7,889 nucleotides of DNA from Haliea sp041583655 (GTDB taxonomy: Bacteria; Pseudomonadota; Gammaproteobacteria; Pseudomonadales; Halieaceae), in contig JBFHFJ010000152.1 in NCBI GenBank assembly GCA_041583655.1, positions 1 through 7,889 on the forward strand, in the 5' to 3' direction. Within the stretch, counting starts at the first letter, position 1. The number at the start of each line of letters is the position of its first letter. A program made the translations under genes and the position numbers. This document shows, piece by piece, positions 1 to 5,898 of this stretch. Under the pieces are notes generated by a model, which saw nothing but the letters and a program-made list of their open reading frames with translations, was not told where the DNA came from and ran no database searches.

Positions 1-432
1 GCACAGCATGCGGTCGACAGCGCGGCCGATGGTGCGGATACGCCCCCGGCGCCAGGCCCACACCGAGGGGCTGACCAGATGCACGGTGGGGATGCCGGCA
101 CGGCGCAGCTTCATCTCCAGGCGCAGGCAGAAATCAGGCGAGTCGATACCGATGAAGATATCCGGCGGGTTGGCGAGAAAATGCTGATAGAGACTGCGCC
201 GAATACGCAACAGCTCAGGCAGCCGCTTGAGTGGATCCACAAAACCCATTACCGACAGCCGCTCCATGGGGAACAGGCTGTCCAGCCCCTGGGCCTGCAT
301 GAGCGGCCCGCCGATGCCTTCTACCTTGAGTTCCGGGTAGCGCTGGCGCAGCGCGGCGAGCAGCCTGGAGCCGAGGATATCGCCCGAAGCCTCGCCCGCC
401 AGTACACCAATGCGGAGGCCGCGGCCGTCCAC
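1..432 (-). CDS. lpxB: Lipid-A-disaccharide synthase LpxB, N-terminal part (runs off the window)
   Basis: LpxB is the membrane-associated glycosyltransferase (GT19) that joins UDP-2,3-diacylglucosamine and lipid X into the lipid A disaccharide. Only the first 144 codons are present; the family is about 380 residues, so the 3' end lies beyond base 1. The translation shows the family's N-terminal LAGEASGD motif at residues 11-18, GGPLM at 41-45, the GIDSPDF motif at 95-101 whose first Asp matches the Asp implicated in catalysis in characterised LpxB, and SPSVWAW at 121-127. The start is a GTG (430-432) whose first base is the last base of the lpxA TAG stop, giving TAGTG. No ATG lies close, and the motif begins only about ten codons in, so this start fits well. 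A GGAG lies about 15 nt upstream, too far to be a strong ribosome binding site, which suggests translational coupling to lpxA. The identification is secure; the start is likely. Confidence 0.95.
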   Translation of the reverse strand, partial: MDGRGLRIGVLAGEASGDILGSRLLAALRQRYPELKVEGIGGPLMQAQGLDSLFPMERLSVMGFVDPLKRLPELLRIRRSLYQHFLANPPDIFIGIDSPDFCLRLEMKLRRAGIPTVHLVSPSVWAWRRGRIRTIGRAVDRMLC

Positions 433-1202
433 TAGCGGACGATACCGCGCTCCGAGGCGCGCAGTGAGTCGATCATGACCTGCACCTCCGGCGTATCGCT
501 GAGCATGGCTTCCAGCCTCTGGATGGCCAGTTCCAGGGTCAGCCCCTGCCGGTAGATGATCTTGAAAGCACGCCGCAACTGGCTGATCGCATCCGAGGAA
601 AAGCCGCGCCGACGCAGGCCTTCGATATTGATGGTCTTGGCTTCCGCCGGGGCGCCGCTGACCGTGACGTAGGCGGGCACATCCTTGCCAATCGCTGTAC
701 CCATGCCACTGAAACTGTGGGCGCCGATCTTGCAGAACTGATGCACCAGGGTATAGCCGCTGAGAATCGCCCAGTCGCCAACCTTGACATGACCCGCGAG
801 GGCCGTGTTGTTCACCAGGATTGTGTGGTTGCCGATCACCGAATCGTGACCGATGTGCACATAGGCCATGATCAGGTTGTTATTGCCGATGGTGGTCTCG
901 GAACGGTCCTGCACAGTACCGCGATGGATGGTCACATTCTCGCGGATGATGTTGTTGTCGCCAATGACCAGATAGGTCGGCTCGTCCCGATACTTGAGGT
1001 CCGGCGTCGCTTCACCGATGGTGGAGAACTGGTAGATATGATTGCCAGCTCCTATCCGGGTCGGACCCTTGATCACGACATGGGATTCAATCTTGCAGCC
1101 GGGACCAATTTCCACATCCGGGCCGATCAGGGTCCAGGGACCCACCTCAACATCGTCGGCAACGCGGGCGGCAGGATCAACGATGGCGTGGCTGTGGATC
1201 AT
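432..1202 (-). CDS. lpxA: UDP-N-acetylglucosamine O-acyltransferase LpxA
   Basis: LpxA is a cytosolic homotrimer that catalyses the first step of lipid A synthesis, moving a 3-hydroxyacyl chain from ACP to the 3-OH of UDP-GlcNAc. The 256-residue length is normal (E. coli 262, Pseudomonas about 258). Residues 1 to about 190 are the hexapeptide repeats of a left-handed beta-helix, seen as repeated I/V-G-x-x-x units, and the C-terminal third is helical and contains NIEGLRRRGFS (192-202). His119 in HIGHDS corresponds to the catalytic His125 of E. coli. Met167 in SGMGTAIG lies at the acyl-chain ruler position (E. coli Gly173, P. aeruginosa Met169), which predicts a short, C10-type 3-hydroxyacyl preference. 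The ATG start is 3 nt downstream of the fabZ stop (TGAGCCATG) with no clear ribosome binding site, so coupling to fabZ translation is likely. The stop overlaps the lpxB start by one base. Confidence 0.98.
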   Translation of the reverse strand: MIHSHAIVDPAARVADDVEVGPWTLIGPDVEIGPGCKIESHVVIKGPTRIGAGNHIYQFSTIGEATPDLKYRDEPTYLVIGDNNIIRENVTIHRGTVQDRSETTIGNNNLIMAYVHIGHDSVIGNHTILVNNTALAGHVKVGDWAILSGYTLVHQFCKIGAHSFSGMGTAIGKDVPAYVTVSGAPAEAKTINIEGLRRRGFSSDAISQLRRAFKIIYRQGLTLELAIQRLEAMLSDTPEVQVMIDSLRASERGIVR

Positions 1203-1205
1203 GGC

Positions 1206-1640
1206 TCAACGGTCGGCGCAGAGAATGGTGGCAGAGGCACAAAGCGCGCCGTCAACATCCGAGCTGACAGCGAATTTCCAGATTCCGCGGCGATCCGACA
1301 GTATCTTTGCCCGCAGCATGACCTGGTCGCCGGGCACGCAGGGTCGCTTGAAGCGCAGGTCGTCAGCGCCCACGAAGTAGTACATGGAACCGTCCGCGGG
1401 GGTCTTGTTCATGGACCGGAAACCCAGGATACCCGCCGCCTGGGCCATGGCCTCCAGCAGCAGTACACCGGGAAACACCGGCTGTTCCGGGAAATGTCCG
1501 TTAAAGAACGGCTCGTTGATTGTGAGATTCTTGCACGCGACGATGGACTCGCCCAGATTGAGTTCCAGCACCCTGTCCACCAGCAGGAAAGGGTAGCGGT
1601 GCGGCAGGTGCTTGCGTATTTCCGAAATATCCATGATCAA
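1206..1640 (-). CDS. fabZ: 3-hydroxyacyl-[acyl-carrier-protein] dehydratase FabZ
   Basis: FabZ is a cytosolic hot-dog-fold dehydratase converting (3R)-hydroxyacyl-ACP to trans-2-enoyl-ACP in type II fatty acid elongation. It competes with LpxA and LpxD for the same 3-hydroxyacyl-ACP, which explains its place in the cluster. The length (144 residues) is typical. LPHRYPFLLVDRV lies at 12-24, the active-site tunnel motif NGHFPEQPVFPGVLLLEAMAQ at 47-67 carries catalytic His49 and Glu63, and YYFVGADDLRFKRPCVPGD follows. Two starts are possible: a TTG at 1640 (MIMDIS...) and an ATG at 1634 (MDIS...). The only purine-rich site, GGGGGA at 1649-1654, is 8 nt from the TTG but 14 nt from the ATG, so spacing favours TTG while codon preference favours ATG. 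It follows lpxD by 18 nt (24 nt if ATG is used). Confidence 0.97.
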   Translation of the reverse strand: MIMDISEIRKHLPHRYPFLLVDRVLELNLGESIVACKNLTINEPFFNGHFPEQPVFPGVLLLEAMAQAAGILGFRSMNKTPADGSMYYFVGADDLRFKRPCVPGDQVMLRAKILSDRRGIWKFAVSSDVDGALCASATILCADR

Positions 1641-1648
1641 ACGTCGGG

Positions 1649-1654
1649 TCCCCC
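1649..1654 (-). promoter_or_regulatory. Putative fabZ ribosome binding site
   Basis: The minus strand reads GGGGGA, which can pair with the CCUCC of 16S rRNA with one G-U pair. It stands 8 nt before the TTG at 1640 and 14 nt before the ATG at 1634, so it bears on which start is used. It overlaps the last bases before the lpxD/fabZ junction. It is an inference from spacing only. Confidence 0.45.
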
Positions 1655-1658
1655 ATCA

Positions 1659-2672
1659 TCAATTCGGTTGTCGTTTTTCCAGTTCGGCGAGGCGCTTCTG
1701 GATGCTGTCCAGCTGGTTAAAGCGGACCGCGCTGCGCTTCCAGTCCCGTGTGGAGGACATGGGCGTACCGGAAGAATAGGACCCCGGTTCGGTGATGGAT
1801 TTCGTCACCATGGTCATGCCGGTGATATGAACGTTGTCGCAAATTTCCACGTGGCCGACCACACCCACACCGCCTGCCAGCGTGCAATTCGCTCCTATGA
1901 TCGTGCTTCCCGCCAATCCGGTGCAACCAGCTATCGCGGTATTTTTTCCGATGTGGCAGTTATGGGCGATCTGCACCAGATTGTCGATGATCGCGCCGTC
2001 CTCGACCACGGTATCCTCAAGCGCGCCACGATCAATGGTGGTACAGGCCCCCACTTCCACCCTGTCGCCGATGCGTACACCGCCGAGCTGATGGATTTTC
2101 TGCCAGCCCGAAACGGAGGGCGCAAAGCCGAATCCGTCGGCACCGAGCACGGCGTTGCTGTGAATAGTGCAGTTCTCCCCAAGCCGCACTCCGCGATAAA
2201 GCACTACCCCGGGGTGGAGACGGGTTCCGGCACCGATGTGGCAGTCGGCACCAATAAAGACATTGGCGCCGACAATGACGCCAGCGCCCAACGTTACGCC
2301 CGCCTCGATCACCGCGTTGGGCCCCACTGCCGCTTCGGTGTCGATCCGGGCATCAGGGGCTACCACCGCGCTGGGATGCACACCCGGAGCGGGAGGGACC
2401 TCACCGGCAAACAGCGCCGTAGCGCGGGCAAAGGTCAGGTAGGGGTTGTCCGAAAGCAGGCAGGCCACCGGACACTGCGCCGCTTGTTCGGGGCGCAGGA
2501 TCACTGCGGCGGCCCGCGTCTGCTCCAGCTGGGCCAGATACTTGCTGTTGGCAAGAAAAGACAGTTGCTGCGGACCTGCCAGGGCCAGGGTCGACAGGCC
2601 GGAGACCCGCACTTCAGGATCACCGTCCAGGTGCACCCCCAGGGTCTCGGCCAGTTCTCCCAGGGAGTACAC
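1659..2672 (-). CDS. lpxD: UDP-3-O-(3-hydroxyacyl)glucosamine N-acyltransferase LpxD
   Basis: LpxD adds the second 3-hydroxyacyl chain, to the 2-amino group of UDP-3-O-acyl-glucosamine, in the cytosol (third step of lipid A synthesis, after LpxA and LpxC). At 337 residues it matches the family (E. coli 341). Residues 1 to about 98 form the uridine-binding domain (YSLGELAETLG, then SFLANSKY). About 99-290 are hexapeptide repeats of a left-handed beta-helix, including HSNAVLGADGFGFAP (171-185) and TTIDRGALEDT (211-221). The remainder is the C-terminal helical extension (ITEPGSYSSGTP, then a charged helix). His237 in QIAHN matches catalytic His239 of E. coli, His274 in VGHVEI matches His276, and Met288 matches the E. 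coli chain-length residue Met290. The start is the GTG at 2670-2672, 8 nt after the skp TAA; I see no ATG alternative and no strong ribosome binding site. Confidence 0.98.
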   Translation of the reverse strand: MYSLGELAETLGVHLDGDPEVRVSGLSTLALAGPQQLSFLANSKYLAQLEQTRAAAVILRPEQAAQCPVACLLSDNPYLTFARATALFAGEVPPAPGVHPSAVVAPDARIDTEAAVGPNAVIEAGVTLGAGVIVGANVFIGADCHIGAGTRLHPGVVLYRGVRLGENCTIHSNAVLGADGFGFAPSVSGWQKIHQLGGVRIGDRVEVGACTTIDRGALEDTVVEDGAIIDNLVQIAHNCHIGKNTAIAGCTGLAGSTIIGANCTLAGGVGVVGHVEICDNVHITGMTMVTKSITEPGSYSSGTPMSSTRDWKRSAVRFNQLDSIQKRLAELEKRQPN

Positions 2673-2680
2673 GCCGGCTG

Positions 2681-3199
2681 TTACTCGGTGAACGCCTGGT
2701 TGAGCTTGTCGGTTACCTTGGCGGTAATGCTGTAGCCCGCATCAGCGTGAATCACGGAACCGCGCTGCAGCAGCAGGCCGATACCCTCCGTGGTAATGAG
2801 CTCCTGCAGGTCCTCCTGGACCTTGGACGACATTTCCTGCAACAGCAGCTGACCCACTTCCTGCTCCGCCTGTTGCAGCTTTCCGGCCACATGCTCAAGA
2901 TCGGCCTGCTTGCTGGAGAGACGGCGACGGGCGGCCAGCTGCTGATCCTGGCTCATCACGGCGGCGTCTTTCTGGAACTCCTGAACCATCTTGTCCAGCT
3001 CATCCTTCAGGCGATCAAACTCGGCCTTGTCAGACTTGTAGGCGTCGCTGCTGCGCTCAGCCTTGAGGCGCTTTTGCGCATGATCGGTCTGCAGAATTGC
3101 CTGTTCCAGGTTGACCACGGCAATCTTGCCCTGGGCCCAGCCGATAGCGGGCAGCAACAGGGCAGCACTCATCAGGACAGCTTTAAACATGTTAGACAC
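2681..3199 (-). CDS. skp: Periplasmic chaperone Skp (OmpH family)
   Basis: Skp is a trimeric periplasmic chaperone that holds unfolded outer-membrane proteins after Sec export and passes them to the BAM complex, encoded just upstream. The 172-residue product starts with a Sec signal peptide: one basic residue (Lys6), a hydrophobic core at about 7-19 and a likely signal peptidase I site after GWA (20-22). The mature start GKIAVVNLEQAI is the first strand of the trimer core. Residues of about 35-125 are highly charged, Gln-rich and lack prolines, as expected for the two coiled-coil tentacle helices. The C-terminal VIHADAGYSITAKVTDKLN is the closing core strand and helix typical of OmpH proteins. 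The start is taken as the GTG at 3199, because GGAG sits 7 nt before it; an in-frame ATG at 3190 would be 16 nt from that site. Sequence identity in this family is low, but signal peptide, layout and context agree. Confidence 0.95.
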   Translation of the reverse strand: MSNMFKAVLMSAALLLPAIGWAQGKIAVVNLEQAILQTDHAQKRLKAERSSDAYKSDKAEFDRLKDELDKMVQEFQKDAAVMSQDQQLAARRRLSSKQADLEHVAGKLQQAEQEVGQLLLQEMSSKVQEDLQELITTEGIGLLLQRGSVIHADAGYSITAKVTDKLNQAFTE

Positions 3200-3206
3200 A
3201 ATTATT

Positions 3207-3210
3207 CTCC
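3207..3210 (-). promoter_or_regulatory. skp ribosome binding site
   Basis: The minus strand reads TTGGAGAATAATTGTG; the GGAG is 7 nt before the GTG at 3199. This supports the GTG over the in-frame ATG nine bases further on. The surrounding 29-nt linker is A/T-rich against a GC-rich background, which should leave the site unpaired in the mRNA. Confidence 0.7.
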
Positions 3211-3228
3211 AATAGTGGAATGAAAAAA

Positions 3229-5841
3229 TCAGAAGCCTCGACCCAGGGTGAACTGGAATATCTCCCGCTCATCTTCCGGAGATTCGTTCAGGGGCTTGGC
3301 CAGGCTGAAGCTCATGGGGCCAAAGCCGGTAATCCAGGTTACCCCAACGCCCACCGAGTAGCGCAGCTCACCCGCATCTATGTCAAAGCAGTTTAGCTGG
3401 TTGCTCGAACACTTGGTGTTAAATACGTTACCCGCATCAATGAAGAAGGCCGAGCGCAGCTTGCTGCGGTCCTTGAGAAAGGGCAACGGAAACAGGAGTT
3501 CAACGCTGCCCTCGATCAGCGCATTACCGCCGAAGGGGTCGGGCCGGGTATTCAGGGTGTTGAACAGTAACTTGCCGGTTTCAGGATCAACAACGTAGCC
3601 GAACTGCCTGCCGTCGTCCCCACCAACCTGCGTCGCCACCCCGTTTTCATCGATAGCGGTTACCGGCTGGTTGATGTCATACAGCACGGCGGGGGTACCA
3701 CGCGGGCCCAGGGTGTTACTTTCAAAGCCGCGCACAGAGCCGAACCCACCCGAGAAGAAATGCTCGAAGAAAGGCAGATTCGTCGTGTCGCCATAGCCAT
3801 CGCCGTAGCCCAGCTCACCCCTCACCCGCAGGATCCACTCATTGGTGATGGGGAAGAAGCGCTCGCCCTGGTATACCAGTTTGAAGAACTCGGCATCAGA
3901 CCCGGGAACCGCCACCTCGAACACCACGGACTGGGACGCGCCGCGCGTCGCCAGTATGCCCCGGTTCAGGGTGGACTGGCTCCAGCTTACGGAGGTCGTC
4001 CAGTTCAGGAACTGGTCACCGTTGAGATCAAGGAAACCGTCCTCCGCGGGGATGGTCAACGCGTCCGTCGGCAGATCCGCCAGCGGCCGGAAAATTTCCG
4101 GCGCCGAATAGGTACCGTCCGGCAGGCGCGTGCTTTCGAAGTAGCCATCGATACCGTCAACCAGGCGCGGGCTCGCCTTGATCTCCTGCACTGCGAAGCG
4201 GCCGGCGGTAATGTCCGTGTTGGCAACTCCGAAACTGAAGCCCAGGCGCTGGGTTTCCTTGATCGGGTAGCCGAAGTTCATTGAAGCCCCGAGGGTATCC
4301 GTGGTGTAGCGGGCAACGTTGATCTCCGAAAGATCGGTGGAACGGTAGAAAACACTGAACCCGCGACTCACCCCGTCCTCGGTAAAATAGGGGTTGGTGT
4401 AGTTGAAGCTGTAAAGATCCTGGTAGCGGGAGGAGTTAAGGCCGATACCAATGCGGCGTCCCGTACCCAGGAAGTTGTCCTGCTGCAGGTTGAGGCCAAA
4501 GATCAGGCCGGCATCCTGGGCGTAGCCGAAGCTGGCACCGATGCTGCCGGAGGACTGCTCCTCGACAGTGAAATCCACATCGATGAGGTCGTCGTGCCCC
4601 GCCACTTCCGGCGTCTCCACCGTGGCCTTGCTGAAATAGCCGAGCCGTTCAAGGCGGATCCGCGATTGCTCGATGGCAGAGGCCGAGGCAGGGGCACTTT
4701 CCATCTGCCGCATCTCCCGGCGCAGCACGTCATCGGCAGTCTTCTGGTTACCCTTGAAACTGATGCGGCGGACATAGGTGCGCTTGCCCGGATCGACAAA
4801 GAATTTCAGGGCGACCGTGTTGTCTTCTTCGTTGATTTCGGGAATTCCGGTGACCTTGGCGAAATTGTAGCCCTCATTGCCGAGGCGCCGGGTCATGAAC
4901 TCTTCGGTGGATGTGACCAGCTGCTGGGAGAAAGTCTCTCCCTCATTGACCAGGATAAAGCGCTGCAGGTCCGACTCGGGCAGCACCAGGTCGCCCGACA
5001 GGTCGACGGAGGTGACCGTGAACTTCTCACCCTCAGTGACATTGGCGGTGATGTACACGGACTTCTTGTCCGGAGAAACCGACACCTGGGTGGAATCGAT
5101 AGAGAACTGCAGGTATCCGCGGTCCATATACCAGGAGGTCAGGGTTTCCAGATCACCGGTCAGTTTTTCCCGCGAGTACTTGTCGTCGTTGGTGAAGAAC
5201 GAAAACCAGCCCGTGGTCTTCAGTGCAAACAGGTCCGTGAGCTCTTCATCGTCGAATACCTCGTTGCCGACGACATTGATGTGCTTGATCGCGGCGACCG
5301 TGCCTTCGTCGACATCAATGTTGACAGACACGCGGTTGCGCGGCTCTGGCAGGACTTCAGTTTCAATACTGGCATCGTAGCGACCCTGCTGCACATACTG
5401 GCGCTGCAGCTCCAGCTGCATGCCTTCCAGGGTAGAGCGCTGGAAGACCTGGCCGACGGCCAGTCCGGCGCCGCGCAGTCCGTCCAGCAAGGCCTCGGTT
5501 TCGATCGCCTTGTTGCCCTCGATATTGATTTCGCTGATGCTGGGCCGCTCAACCACGATCACCACCAGTACGTTGCCATCGCGACCGATGCGGATGTCAT
5601 CGAAGTTCCCGGTGGCGAACAGGCTGCGGGAGGCAGCGCGAATGGCCTCGGCGTTGACGAGGTCGCCGACGGCCAGGGGCATGGCGGCGAAAACCGAGCC
5701 GGCCGAAATCCGCTGCAAGCCCTCGACCCGGATATCGGCAACGATGAAGGAGGCGTCCTGGGACTGGGCCAGAGACGGGAGAGCCAGCAAAATCATTGCC
5801 AGCACCAGTTGCATGCGTCTTTTCAAAATATTTCCAACCAC
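3229..5841 (-). CDS. bamA: Outer-membrane protein assembly factor BamA
   Basis: BamA (Omp85 family) is the essential core of the BAM complex, folding beta-barrel proteins into the outer membrane. Numbering from the GTG at 5841 gives 870 residues. A signal peptide (KRR at 7-9, hydrophobic 11-22, likely cleavage after SLA at 23-25) is followed by five POTRA domains at about 31-100, 101-180, 183-272, 273-352 and 355-429. The 16-strand barrel covers about 435-870 and ends in a C-terminal Phe, the usual outer-membrane signal. The Omp85 signature VRGF in loop 6 is at 703-706. Compared with Pseudomonas BamA (about 797 residues as I recall it), the extra length lies mostly in loop 4 (about 556-610) and loop 6 (about 707-772). 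Cys811 and Cys817 in loop 7 could form a disulphide. Start is uncertain: the GTG at 5841 lacks a ribosome binding site, whereas a TTG at 5826 has GGA 6 nt upstream and gives MKRRMQL, closer to known BamA N-termini. It lies 57 nt after rseP and 29 nt before skp. Confidence 0.98.
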   Translation of the reverse strand: MVGNILKRRMQLVLAMILLALPSLAQSQDASFIVADIRVEGLQRISAGSVFAAMPLAVGDLVNAEAIRAASRSLFATGNFDDIRIGRDGNVLVVIVVERPSISEINIEGNKAIETEALLDGLRGAGLAVGQVFQRSTLEGMQLELQRQYVQQGRYDASIETEVLPEPRNRVSVNIDVDEGTVAAIKHINVVGNEVFDDEELTDLFALKTTGWFSFFTNDDKYSREKLTGDLETLTSWYMDRGYLQFSIDSTQVSVSPDKKSVYITANVTEGEKFTVTSVDLSGDLVLPESDLQRFILVNEGETFSQQLVTSTEEFMTRRLGNEGYNFAKVTGIPEINEEDNTVALKFFVDPGKRTYVRRISFKGNQKTADDVLRREMRQMESAPASASAIEQSRIRLERLGYFSKATVETPEVAGHDDLIDVDFTVEEQSSGSIGASFGYAQDAGLIFGLNLQQDNFLGTGRRIGIGLNSSRYQDLYSFNYTNPYFTEDGVSRGFSVFYRSTDLSEINVARYTTDTLGASMNFGYPIKETQRLGFSFGVANTDITAGRFAVQEIKASPRLVDGIDGYFESTRLPDGTYSAPEIFRPLADLPTDALTIPAEDGFLDLNGDQFLNWTTSVSWSQSTLNRGILATRGASQSVVFEVAVPGSDAEFFKLVYQGERFFPITNEWILRVRGELGYGDGYGDTTNLPFFEHFFSGGFGSVRGFESNTLGPRGTPAVLYDINQPVTAIDENGVATQVGGDDGRQFGYVVDPETGKLLFNTLNTRPDPFGGNALIEGSVELLFPLPFLKDRSKLRSAFFIDAGNVFNTKCSSNQLNCFDIDAGELRYSVGVGVTWITGFGPMSFSLAKPLNESPEDEREIFQFTLGRGF

Positions 5842-5898
5842 CGGATAAGGCCCGACCCCAAGGTCATGAATAAGTAAGTACCCGTATGACTCACCGGG
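5842..5898 (-). other. rseP-bamA intergenic linker, longest gap in the window
   Basis: These 57 nt hold no gene. On the minus strand they contain a short tandem TACTTACTTA (5871-5880) and a small GACC-TTGG-GGTC stem (4 bp). I see no credible sigma-70 box pair and no match to the sigma-E consensus (GGAACTT ... TCTGA). In E. coli sigma-E promoters serve this part of the operon, but nothing here supports one. Confidence 0.5.

Noticed and set aside
79..435. A 118-codon open frame on the plus strand at the left edge
   Set aside because: The minus strand of the same interval encodes LpxB with its conserved motifs.
717..2735. A 672-codon open frame on the plus strand spanning lpxA, fabZ and lpxD
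   Set aside because: It lies wholly antisense to three clearly identified genes, resembles no family I know, and its composition (rich in His, Gly, Asp, Arg) is what the reverse frame of GC-rich beta-helix repeat genes gives.
3223..3228. T6 run after the bamA stop as an intrinsic terminator
   Set aside because: No stable GC-rich stem precedes it; the best pairing is about 3 bp. Ending transcription here would also cut off skp and the essential lpx genes.
4594..5877. A 427-codon open frame on the plus strand opposite the 5' half of bamA
   Set aside because: It is a reverse-frame shadow of the POTRA-coding region, with no recognisable domain, and a GC-rich genome readily leaves such frames open.
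5871..5880. TAAGTAAGTA tandem repeat between rseP and bamA as a regulatory site
   Set aside because: Two and a half copies of a 4-mer is within chance, and it matches no operator I know.
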